23,065 bases of DNA, taken from assembly GCA_041862375.1 (NCBI GenBank), contig JBGVTE010000118.1, forward strand, positions 1-23,065, read 5' to 3'. Shown here piece by piece: positions 1 to 6,797 of this stretch. The notes beneath the pieces are model-generated. The model was given only the letters and a program-made list of their open reading frames with translations, was not told the DNA's origin and ran no database searches. The position numbers and the translations under genes were made by a program. Each line of letters starts with the position of its first letter. Position 1 is the first letter of the stretch. Origin of the DNA: WVZL01 sp041862375 (lineage in GTDB: Bacteria > Acidobacteriota > Aminicenantia > Aminicenantales > Aminicenantaceae).

Positions 1-179
1 ACCTTGGCTGTACCCACTTTATAGATGATTTGGAAGAGACATTCCGAGAAAATTCATTTCCAGCAGATGTTAAAAAGATACTCTATGCCCCCCATATGAT
101 ACATTCGTCTCTTCAGGGAATAAAAGCCCTGGGCTCCTGGAAGGAAATAAGCGATTACTTATTCAATGCAACGAACTGA
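1..179 (+). CDS. HAD-superfamily phosphatase-like protein, C-terminal fragment
   Basis: This is the 3' end of a gene that begins before the window. Reading from base 3 gives 58 residues ending in a TGA at 177-179. The fragment opens LGCTHFIDDLEETF. The hydrophobic residue followed by Asp-Asp fits the fourth acidic motif of haloacid dehalogenase (HAD) phosphatases, which helps hold Mg2+. The ending (GSWKEISDYLF) resembles the C-terminal helix of such proteins. The catalytic DxD motif lies outside the window, so enzymatic competence cannot be judged. It overlaps the next gene (a kinase) by 14 nt, so the two are probably translated together. A phosphatase coupled to a kinase and a transketolase suggests handling of sugar phosphates. 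The family assignment is moderate and the substrate is unknown. Confidence 0.6.
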   Translation, partial: LGCTHFIDDLEETFRENSFPADVKKILYAPHMIHSSLQGIKALGSWKEISDYLFNATN

Positions 180-1227
180 CCTTCAATCCACGGAATTGAA
201 ATCCTTATTTTCCAGATTGCTGGGCTGTAAAGCCGTTTCCATCGAAGAAATAGGATGGGGACGGAATAGCAGAGTTTATCAATTGAGATGCGAAGGGCCG
301 CTTACCTATGCTGCCAAATTATATTTTACTCCTCATCTTAACGGCAGGAATCGTCAGGAAGCTGAATATTCCAGTCTAAATTTTCTCTGGGAGAATGGAA
401 TAAGGTGTATTCCGCGTCCTATCGCAGTGGACTGGGATCGAGGATGTGCTGTATATGAATACATCAATGGCTCTAAAATTTCATCAAAAGAAGTTACCAA
501 TTCAGATATTAACTTTGCTGTTGAATTCCTGGAAAAACTTAAAAACATCAAAGACAGGAGTGGAAGCAGAGAGCTGCCGAAAGCATCCGAAGCCTGCTTT
601 TCTGTTCAGGCCATAGTAAGAAATATTGAAATTAGGATGAATAGATTATCCGAGCTTAAAAGTATTGAAATACAGTACACTGCACTTAAAGAATTTTTAG
701 AAAAAGATTTTGAGCCATCTTTCCACAAAATCTCAGAGTGGTCGAAGTTAAATCTTGAACAGGAAGGAATGTCTTTCGTTTCAGAATTGCCGTATGAAGA
801 GAGGACTCTTAGCCCTTCGGATTTTGGGTTCCACAACGCTTTGAGGCTCAATGAAGGCAGAATTGTATTCCTCGATTTTGAACACTTTGGCTGGGATGAT
901 CCGGCAAAAATGGTGTCTGATTTCTTGCTTCATCCTGAGATGAAGCTGGATAGAAGTCTGAAGAAACAATTTGTTGTAAGAATCCTGAGAAGTTTTGGAG
1001 ATTCTAAGGATCTGGCAAAAAGAATTGAGATTGAGTATCCTTTGTTCGGACTAAAGTGGTGCATGATACTCTTGAATGAGTTTGTGCCCGAGCACTTACA
1101 AAGGCGAGGATTTGCAAGCAAAGGTGGACTTGATAGAAGTAATCTTCAGGTTGAGCAGCTTAAAAAAGCAAAGCAGATGCTACACAGAGTCATGAATGAA
1201 TACGAGTGCTTTCCCTTCAATGTCTAA
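166..1227 (+). CDS. Aminoglycoside phosphotransferase (APH)-fold small-molecule kinase
   Basis: This 353-aa soluble protein has the layout of APH/choline-kinase-like enzymes, which transfer phosphate from ATP to a sugar or other small alcohol. Residues 30-55 look like the ATP-binding N-lobe, with a possible ATP-contacting Lys51 in the AAKLYF strand. The catalytic loop is SDFGFHN (218-224), a variant of the family HxDxxxxN motif with Ser replacing the first His. The Mg-binding segment is FLDFEHFGWDDP (235-246), with Asp237 as the metal ligand. A tail rich in Leu and Lys follows. The start overlaps the upstream HAD gene by 14 nt, and the 3' end overlaps the transketolase N subunit. The context suggests phosphorylation of a sugar precursor. 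Antibiotic resistance is a less likely role inside this sugar cluster. The substrate cannot be read from the sequence. Confidence 0.8.
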   Translation: MQRTDLQSTELKSLFSRLLGCKAVSIEEIGWGRNSRVYQLRCEGPLTYAAKLYFTPHLNGRNRQEAEYSSLNFLWENGIRCIPRPIAVDWDRGCAVYEYINGSKISSKEVTNSDINFAVEFLEKLKNIKDRSGSRELPKASEACFSVQAIVRNIEIRMNRLSELKSIEIQYTALKEFLEKDFEPSFHKISEWSKLNLEQEGMSFVSELPYEERTLSPSDFGFHNALRLNEGRIVFLDFEHFGWDDPAKMVSDFLLHPEMKLDRSLKKQFVVRILRSFGDSKDLAKRIEIEYPLFGLKWCMILLNEFVPEHLQRRGFASKGGLDRSNLQVEQLKKAKQMLHRVMNEYECFPFNV

Positions 1228-2053
1228 ACATCCAAAAAAGAATTCAGCTAAGTTGGATAAAAGATCCATCGAACTACGGAAAACAATGGTTCGGGTGTTA
1301 GGAGCGAGCAGAAGAGGCCATCTCGGATCCGCATTATCTACGGTTGAGATCCTGAGAATGCTTTATGATGAAGTACTTCGTTATGATCCCAAGAATCCAA
1401 AATGGCCTTCAAGAGATCGATGCATACTGAGCAAGGGACATGGGTGCATCGCTTTATACGTATTTCTCGCGGAAAAAGGTTTTTTCCCAGAATCAGAGTT
1501 ATGGAAATTCTGCCAGAGTGATGGAATCCTTGGGGGCCACCCTGAGATTACAATCCCTGGAGTAGAAGCCTCAACAGGCAGTCTTGGTCATGGGCTTTCG
1601 ATTGGAGTTGGGTTTGCTCTGAATGCACAATATGAAAAAGCTGATTACCGCACATTTGTAATCATAAGCGATGGAGAGGCCGATGAGGGATCTGTCTGGG
1701 AAGCGGCAATGTGTGCCAGCAAGCATAAATTGAGCAATCTGACTGTGATTGTAGACTACAACAAGCTGCAGTCTTATGATACTACATTTAAGGTTCAGGA
1801 TCTGGAGCCTTTTTCGGACAAGTGGGAGTCTTTTGGCTTCAAGGTTGCCGAAGTTGATGGTCATAATATGGATGAGCTGAGGGCTGTCTTTTCCGGATTA
1901 CCGCTTCATCCTGAAAAACCGAGTGCTATCATCTGCCATACAGTGAAGGGAAAAGGCATTCCCTCTGTTGAGAATAATCCAGCCTGGCATCACAGAAGAG
2001 GATTGACGGATGAAGAAATTCAATCTCTTATCCAAGAAATAGAGGCTTACTGA
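1196..2053 (+). CDS. Transketolase, N-terminal subunit (first pair)
   Basis: This is the thiamine-diphosphate (ThDP)-binding half of a split transketolase, an enzyme that moves a two-carbon ketol unit from a ketose to an aldose. The 285-aa product carries the expected histidines: GHLGSA (H42), KGHG (H82) and GSLGHG (H132). The ThDP/Mg motif is SDGEADEG (158-165), with N189 closing it. A conserved ENNPAWHH stretch lies at 259-266. The length fits N-subunit proteins. The start is ambiguous. ATG 1196 has a weak GAG six nt upstream and overlaps the kinase by 32 nt. ATG 1220 would give 277 aa and an 8-nt overlap. The stop overlaps the next ATG by one base (TGATG), so it must be made together with its partner. 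A second, divergent copy lies at 12432. Confidence 0.93.
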   Translation: MNTSAFPSMSKHPKKNSAKLDKRSIELRKTMVRVLGASRRGHLGSALSTVEILRMLYDEVLRYDPKNPKWPSRDRCILSKGHGCIALYVFLAEKGFFPESELWKFCQSDGILGGHPEITIPGVEASTGSLGHGLSIGVGFALNAQYEKADYRTFVIISDGEADEGSVWEAAMCASKHKLSNLTVIVDYNKLQSYDTTFKVQDLEPFSDKWESFGFKVAEVDGHNMDELRAVFSGLPLHPEKPSAIICHTVKGKGIPSVENNPAWHHRRGLTDEEIQSLIQEIEAY

Positions 2054-2979
2054 TGCGAAAGACATGTCTTGATATGGTTTATGAGCTTGCCAAGAAGGAT
2101 GAAAGAATATTTTTCATCGGTTCAGATTTGAGTTTTGGCACTCTGGATCAGTTCAGAGAAGAGATGCCTGAACGGTTTTTCATGGAAGGTGTAAGCGAGG
2201 CGAACGTAATAGGAATGGCTGTGGGATTGGCCCTGGAAGGCAAGATTCCTTATGTTAATACTATTGCTACTTTTCTTACCCGCCGCTGTTTTGAGCAGAT
2301 TGTACTCGATGTCTGCTTGCACAATGTAAGCGTTCGCTTGATCGGGAATGGAGGCGGCCTCGTGTATGCCCCCCTGGGTCCCACACATGAAGCTATCGAA
2401 GATCTGGCAATCATGCGGGCTCTGCCGAACATGACAATCGTATCGCCAGCAGATGCAGATGAGATGCGCCGGTTGATGCCACTCACTGTAGATTACAAAG
2501 GCCCGATATACATTCGTCTGGCGAAGGGATATGACCCTATTGTTACAACGGACAGATTTCCATTCGAGATCGGTAAAGCAATTCCCATGAGAGAGGGAAA
2601 AGAAGCACTAATTTTGACTACGGGTATCACACTGAAGATTGCATTAAGCGCTGCTTCAATTCTCAGTGAACAGGATATAGAGGTAGATGTGCTCCACATT
2701 CCAACCGTTAAACCTTTGGATACAGCTACAATTCTTGAACATGCTGCTAATGTTTCTGTCATTCTTACTTTGGAGGAGCATTCGTTAATAGGAGGTTTGG
2801 GAAGTTCTGTGGCTGAGGTTTTTGTTGAAGCGAATTTTAGCAGCCAAAAAAAATTCAAGCGGGTGGGTCTTCCTGATGCATTTCCTCATAAATACGGCTC
2901 TCAAGACAGCCTTCTGGCTCATTATCATATTACAGCCGAGAGAGTTGTGTCGTTAATCAAAGAACTTCTTGGGGCGTAA
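2053..2979 (+). CDS. Transketolase, C-terminal subunit (first pair)
   Basis: This is the partner of the preceding gene and supplies the pyrimidine-binding and C-terminal domains of transketolase. The 308-aa protein has the glutamate that activates the ThDP aminopyrimidine in EGVSEAN (E49). It also has a GPTHE motif (H112) matching the substrate-side histidine of the family's DGPTHQ segment. The transketolase C-domain starts around residue 180, with IPTVKPLD and EEHSLIGGLGSSVAE stretches shared with DXS, transketolase and pyruvate dehydrogenase beta subunits. Its ATG shares one base with the upstream stop. Residues needed for catalysis appear intact in both subunits. A hand count over 2341-2440 gives 58 G+C in 100 bases, richer than later genes. 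The acceptor sugar is unknown. A DXS-like or decarboxylating role is possible but less likely. Confidence 0.92.
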   Translation: MRKTCLDMVYELAKKDERIFFIGSDLSFGTLDQFREEMPERFFMEGVSEANVIGMAVGLALEGKIPYVNTIATFLTRRCFEQIVLDVCLHNVSVRLIGNGGGLVYAPLGPTHEAIEDLAIMRALPNMTIVSPADADEMRRLMPLTVDYKGPIYIRLAKGYDPIVTTDRFPFEIGKAIPMREGKEALILTTGITLKIALSAASILSEQDIEVDVLHIPTVKPLDTATILEHAANVSVILTLEEHSLIGGLGSSVAEVFVEANFSSQKKFKRVGLPDAFPHKYGSQDSLLAHYHITAERVVSLIKELLGA

Positions 2980-3206
2980 AATAGAACCGCAGGAAAACAT
3001 CACCAGCAATGTGCAAGATAAGAAAGTTGGTTCTGCTATGTTTAAAAAGAAATCAGGCTGCGAACCTTTAATTCTACAGCCCAAACTTTCCTTTAAATAG
3101 TTTTTACAATCATTCAGCCTGATCTAGAGTATTATTGCGTCTAGGTAAGAAACAAGCGAATTACAGCATGCAGAGTAAAGCAATAAAATAATTCAGGGAG
3201 GGCCTA
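2980..3206 (+). other. Non-coding gap with two interdigitated inverted repeats
   Basis: This 227-nt gap, the longest in the window, separates the transketolase pair from a lone methyltransferase. One inverted repeat pairs ATCAGGCTG (3052-3060) with CAGCCTGAT (3115-3123), nine perfect base pairs. A second pairs GAAAGTTGG (3022-3030) with CCAAACTTTC (3081-3090), with one unpaired base. The arms alternate (A, B, A', B'), which on RNA would form a pseudoknot rather than nested hairpins. No hairpin followed directly by a U-run was found, so no intrinsic terminator is claimed. A 20-codon ATG frame inside the gap has no support. Confidence 0.35.
3196..3202 (+). promoter_or_regulatory. Strong ribosome binding site for the 3207 methyltransferase
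   Basis: GGGAGGG lies four nt before ATG 3207, within AGGGAGGG. It is one of the clearest Shine-Dalgarno sites in the window and fixes the start of the gene. Most other genes here have weak sites or depend on overlap with the gene before. Confidence 0.7.
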
Positions 3207-3869
3207 ATGGGCAAGTTGTTGAATATTGTTACTCCACTTCACAAAAAAACTAAAAGAGATTATATCGAACGGATGATGGATGACAAGGTCCATTGCATGC
3301 TCAAGGCCAAAGAATATGAGTTTGAATACTGGGATGGTGATCGACGCTACGGCTATGGCGGTTACAAGTATGATGGCCGGTGGAAAGCAGCAGCTGAGAA
3401 ATTTATCGAAATTTATTCCCTAAAGCCCGATGCAAAAATACTGGATGTGGGCTGTGGAAAAGCTCATCTGCTCTACGAGCTGAAACAGTTATTGCCAGAG
3501 TCAGAAATAATTGGGTTTGATATTTCCAGACACGGAATCGGCGACGCTCCTGAGGCGATAAGGAAGTATTTGTTCCGCCTCAGAGCCCAGGATCCTTATC
3601 AGTGGGGCGATAATTATTTTGACCTTGTGATCTCGCTCGGCTGCTTGCACAACCTTCGAATCTTTGAGTTGAAGACAGCCATAAGCGAGATAGAACGGGT
3701 GGGAAAGAATAAATACATAATGGTTGAGAGTTATCGTAATGAGCAAGAGCTTTTCAACCTCCAATGCTGGGCGCTGACTGCAGAATCCTTCTTCGACACT
3801 GATGAATGGATTTGGATTTATAACCATTTTGGCTACACTGGTGATTACGAATTCATTTATTTTGAATAA
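3207..3869 (+). CDS. Class I SAM-dependent methyltransferase
   Basis: This 220-aa protein has a Rossmann-type S-adenosylmethionine site: ILDVGCGKAH (78-87, motif I) and IIGFD (101-105), whose Asp would bind the SAM ribose. The motif-IV region is YFDLVISLGCLHNL. The N-terminus carries an unusual aromatic, charged segment, YWDGDRRYGYGGYKYDGRWK (41-60), before the SAM fold. This could be a substrate-recognition lid. It has a strong ribosome binding site and stands alone, with 227 nt before it and 182 nt after it. It may therefore be transcribed or translated separately from its neighbours. Position in the cluster suggests O- or N-methylation of a sugar or sugar intermediate, but the acceptor is not visible from sequence. 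Confidence 0.85.
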   Translation: MGKLLNIVTPLHKKTKRDYIERMMDDKVHCMLKAKEYEFEYWDGDRRYGYGGYKYDGRWKAAAEKFIEIYSLKPDAKILDVGCGKAHLLYELKQLLPESEIIGFDISRHGIGDAPEAIRKYLFRLRAQDPYQWGDNYFDLVISLGCLHNLRIFELKTAISEIERVGKNKYIMVESYRNEQELFNLQCWALTAESFFDTDEWIWIYNHFGYTGDYEFIYFE

Positions 3870-4051
3870 TCAGGTAATAAATTTTATTTTTTTTAATAAG
3901 GTAGCATTCCATTTTTATGATAAAAAGGTCTTTGAAGGTGGCTTCTCACCCCAAGGGAATTTTCTCCTTTACTAAAACTGATTTATGTTATTCATCATAG
4001 ATCTTATCTCATCGTGGAGAGAGAGATGATTATTAATAAGGTGTTAGCACA
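3870..4051 (+). other. Non-coding gap before the dehydrogenase
   Basis: This 182-nt AT-rich gap begins with a T-run (around 3886-3895) soon after the methyltransferase stop, but no GC-rich stem precedes it. Short weak hairpins can be drawn (GGTG/CACC near 3938-3951, and AAGG-GA/TC-CCTT near 3953-3972). None is convincing as a terminator. It ends with the ribosome binding site of the next gene. I see no coding potential on either strand. Confidence 0.3.
4038..4043 (+). promoter_or_regulatory. Ribosome binding site favouring a GTG start
   Basis: AAGGTG sits eight nt before GTG 4052 and twenty nt before the in-frame ATG 4064. The spacing favours the GTG as the start of the zinc dehydrogenase. 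Confidence 0.55.
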
Positions 4052-5098
4052 GTGATAAAAACAATGAGAGCAGCAATTTTAGTAAAACAGCATAAGCCCT
4101 TGGTGGTGGCCGAAGTTGAGATCCCTAACAAGCTATTCTTTGGCCAAGTCTTGGTCAAGGTCCTTTACAGCGGTATTTGTGGTGCACAGATCAACGAGAT
4201 TGACGGTGCCAAAGGGCCGGATAAATTCTTGCCCCATTTACTTGGTCATGAGGGCTCAGGAATAGTGCTTAATTGTGGCCCAGGTGTAAAGACTGTCAAG
4301 GAGGGTGATCATGTCGTTATGCACTGGAGACCGAGTGACGGATTGCAATCCGAAACACCAACATACAGATGGAATGGAAAAAAAGTCAACGCTGGCTGGG
4401 TGACAACATTTAATGAGTACGCAGTTGTCTCTGAGAATCGGCTTACAGCCATATCCAAAGACTTTGATTTGAAGTTGGCGCTGTTGTTCGGGTGTGCGGT
4501 GACAACAGCCATGGGCGTTATCAATAATGATGCTCAAGTAAAAATAGGGCAGTCAGTAGTGGTATTCGGAGTTGGCGGTGTTGGATTGAATATTGTTCAA
4601 GGAGCAGATATGGTAGCGGCCTACCCGGTAGTGGGTGTCGATTTGTACGATACGAAAATAGAGATGGCTAAACGTTTCGGTGCCACACACGGATTCAATT
4701 CTACAAAGACTCCTGATATCATCGTAGAGATACAAAAGATAGTTGGGCAGGCTGGTGCAGATGTGGTTATCGACACCTCCGGTAATGCCAGAGTAATCGA
4801 ATTAGCCTATGAGTTAACTCATCCTGACGGCAAGACTATCCTCGTTGGTGTTCCTCGGAAAGGAGATAATATCTCAATTTATTCCCTTCCGTTGCACTTC
4901 AGGAAGGTCCTGACAGGATCCCACGGCGGGAGCTCTCAACCTCACATAGAAATTCCTCGCTACCTCCGGCTGTACCAAGCTGGGAAGATGAAATTGGACG
5001 GAATGATTACTCATGAGTTCAGCCTTGAGGACATCAACAAAGCAGTAAACTCAGTGAGAAAGGGCGAGGCTGGCAGGTGCATTATCTCGATGAGGTGA
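4052..5098 (+). CDS. Zinc-dependent alcohol dehydrogenase-like oxidoreductase (MDR family)
   Basis: This 348-aa medium-chain dehydrogenase would oxidise or reduce an alcohol/carbonyl with NAD(P). The catalytic zinc ligands are visible: C43 in SGICGAQ, H66-E67 in LLGHEGSG, and C148 in LFGCAVTTAMG. The nucleotide site is VVFGVGGVGLN (170-180), followed by D197 in VGVDLYD, an acidic residue that suggests NAD over NADP. The loop at about 90-115, where many relatives have a four-cysteine structural zinc site, has no cysteines and instead reads HWRPSDGLQSETPTYRWNG. It therefore binds only the catalytic zinc. The start is GTG, supported by the spacing of AAGGTG; ATG 4064 is the alternative. The next gene is an aminotransferase 35 nt downstream. 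An alcohol-to-ketone-to-amine sequence is a reasonable inference. Confidence 0.85.
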   Translation: MIKTMRAAILVKQHKPLVVAEVEIPNKLFFGQVLVKVLYSGICGAQINEIDGAKGPDKFLPHLLGHEGSGIVLNCGPGVKTVKEGDHVVMHWRPSDGLQSETPTYRWNGKKVNAGWVTTFNEYAVVSENRLTAISKDFDLKLALLFGCAVTTAMGVINNDAQVKIGQSVVVFGVGGVGLNIVQGADMVAAYPVVGVDLYDTKIEMAKRFGATHGFNSTKTPDIIVEIQKIVGQAGADVVIDTSGNARVIELAYELTHPDGKTILVGVPRKGDNISIYSLPLHFRKVLTGSHGGSSQPHIEIPRYLRLYQAGKMKLDGMITHEFSLEDINKAVNSVRKGEAGRCIISMR

Positions 5099-5133
5099 AT
5101 ATAGCCTAAGTGATAAATAGGATTTAAATTTAT

Positions 5134-6240
5134 ATGAAAATCCCTTACCTGGACCTCAGTGTTAAAGACGTCTCCTTGAAAAATGAACTCCTGCAGGCAG
5201 TTGACAGAGTTTTATCACATGGGAGGATTCTCCTCGGACCTGAGGTAGAGCAGTTTGAAAAGAAAGTGGCAGAGTTCTGCCAGAAGAAATATGCTGTTGG
5301 AGTGAATTCAGGGACTGATGCCCTTTACCTTGCCCTGAGAAGTTTGGATGTCGGTCCGGGTGATGAGGTGATTACCACACCTCTTTCCTGGATAGCAACA
5401 TTGAATGCCATCACTTTATGTGGAGCGAATCCAGTATTTGTGGATATAAAGGAAGACTTGAATATCAATGCTGATTTAATCGATGAAGTCATAACGCCGA
5501 AGACAAAAGCCATTCTTCCCGTGCACTTCACTGGGAAGCTGTGTAATATGGATAAAATTACCCAAATTGCTAAGCGCCGCGATGTTGTAGTAGTGGAAGA
5601 TGCAGCACAAGCTTTTGGGGCGCACTTAAATGGAGCCATGGCAGGATCATTCGGACTTGTTAATAGTTTAAGTATGAACCCCATGAAGGTATTTTGTGCT
5701 TATGGGGAAGCAGGAGCAATCGTCACCGATGATGAGAAGTTATATCAAAAACTTCTTTCGTTGAGATATGCTGGAACGATAAATAAGGAGAACTGTCATT
5801 ATCCGAGTTTGAACGGTCGGCTCGACACAATTCAGGCTGCGATGTTGCTGGTTAACTTCAAGTATTTGCAGAACAAAATTGAGCGGCGCCGAGAGATTGC
5901 GGAATATTATTCAGAATCTCTAAATGATGTTGTGATTTGGCCTAGAGCAGAAAAAGGCTATTATCACATTTACTATACCTACACTATCATTACAGAGAAA
6001 AGAGACGAGCTCAAAGAGTATTTGCAGTCTTGTGGGATTGAAACTAAGATCCATCATCCTATCCTCATGCCATACCATACTGCCTATACAGGCTTACCAA
6101 AGTTCAATTTACCGGTTGCTGAGAAATTGGTAAATTGTATTCTCAGTATTCCAAATCATGAAAACTTGATGCATGAAGAGAGAGAATACATTACTACCTG
6201 CATCAGGAGGTTTTATGGATTCGCGAGAGTTAGGCATTGA
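5134..6240 (+). CDS. DegT/DnrJ/EryC1/StrS-family PLP aminotransferase (first copy)
   Basis: This 368-aa enzyme of the sugar aminotransferase family would convert a keto sugar or keto-cyclitol to an amine using glutamate or glutamine. The PLP-binding features are GVNSGTDALYLAL (56-68), EDAAQAFGA (155-163, with Asp156 for the pyridine nitrogen) and the Schiff-base Lys185 in SMNPMKVFCAYGEAG. The family norm around the lysine is PTKNLGAYGDGG, so MKVFCAYGEAG marks a distinct subgroup. The start ATG has a weak TAGGA eleven nt upstream. The 3' end overlaps the WbuC cupin by 26 nt. Its partner is probably the dehydrogenase just upstream. A second aminotransferase, at 19573, is only distantly similar and probably has a different substrate. 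Confidence 0.92.
   Translation: MKIPYLDLSVKDVSLKNELLQAVDRVLSHGRILLGPEVEQFEKKVAEFCQKKYAVGVNSGTDALYLALRSLDVGPGDEVITTPLSWIATLNAITLCGANPVFVDIKEDLNINADLIDEVITPKTKAILPVHFTGKLCNMDKITQIAKRRDVVVVEDAAQAFGAHLNGAMAGSFGLVNSLSMNPMKVFCAYGEAGAIVTDDEKLYQKLLSLRYAGTINKENCHYPSLNGRLDTIQAAMLLVNFKYLQNKIERRREIAEYYSESLNDVVIWPRAEKGYYHIYYTYTIITEKRDELKEYLQSCGIETKIHHPILMPYHTAYTGLPKFNLPVAEKLVNCILSIPNHENLMHEEREYITTCIRRFYGFARVRH
6205..6210 (+). promoter_or_regulatory. Ribosome binding site that fixes the WbuC cupin start
   Basis: A perfect AGGAGG lies four nt before ATG 6215, inside the 3' end of the aminotransferase gene. It argues against the longer reading from ATG 6173, which has no such site and would add fourteen residues unlike the family. 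Confidence 0.75.
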
Positions 6241-6760
6241 TCTAAGAGAAGTCACAGAAGAAGTATTATTCACACGTGATCCGATTACCAAGGTGGACCG
6301 CAAAGTTATCGAGTTCTTGAAGGCTAAAGCATTCGAAAACCGTAGAAAGAGGATACGTCTCTGTACACATGTTAGTGTCAATGACTCAGTTCATGAGATG
6401 CTGATTGTTCACAGCAAAGGTTCATATGTAAGGCCGCATAAACACCTCAAGAAGAGTGAGTCCTTTCATGTAATCGAGGGTAAACTCAAGGTCATAATCT
6501 TCGATGAATCAGGGAATATAATAGAGGTAATCAGCATGGGGGATTATTCCTCAGGAGATGCTTTTTTTTACAGAATTCAAGAGAGTCGCTTTCACACTGT
6601 AATACCCATATCTGGATTTGTTGTTTTTCATGAAACCACAAAGGGTCCTTTTCTGCGTAAGGATACGCTATTTGCGCAGTGGGCTCCTGAAGAAGATGAC
6701 AACGACGCTCAAAAGATTTATATGAATAATCTGACAATCCAGTTGGGATTAGATTTGTGA
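6215..6760 (+). CDS. WbuC-family cupin-fold metalloprotein
   Basis: This 181-aa protein matches the WbuC family, which recurs in O-antigen loci and whose function has not been established. The cupin metal site is visible: H75 and H77 in VRPHKHLKKSESFHV, E82 in the same strand, and H127 in SRFHTVIP. The core GSYVRPHKH..ESFHVIEGKLKVIIFDESG (69-100) is the family hallmark. The start at 6215 is set by an AGGAGG box; an ATG at 6173 in the same frame is less likely. It lies between an aminotransferase and a C-methyltransferase-like gene, so it probably acts on the same sugar. An isomerase, dioxygenase or binding role would all be compatible with a cupin fold; I do not assign one. Confidence 0.85.
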   Translation: MDSRELGIDLREVTEEVLFTRDPITKVDRKVIEFLKAKAFENRRKRIRLCTHVSVNDSVHEMLIVHSKGSYVRPHKHLKKSESFHVIEGKLKVIIFDESGNIIEVISMGDYSSGDAFFYRIQESRFHTVIPISGFVVFHETTKGPFLRKDTLFAQWAPEEDDNDAQKIYMNNLTIQLGLDL

Positions 6761-6797
6761 TAGAATTAGTTGTAGGAAATTGATTAGATCAGGCAAA

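Noticed and set aside
166..1227. APH-fold kinase as an antibiotic resistance gene
   Set aside because: Its setting between a phosphatase and a transketolase points to sugar metabolism, and the HxDxxxxN loop is a variant (SDFGFHN).
2493..2858. 121-aa open frame on the - strand
   Set aside because: Antisense to transketolase C subunit with no ribosome binding site or motif.
3010..3072. 20-codon ATG frame in the gap after the first transketolase
   Set aside because: Too short, no ribosome binding site, and no resemblance to a known peptide.
3886..3895. T-run after the methyltransferase stop as an intrinsic terminator
   Set aside because: No GC-rich stem lies directly before it.
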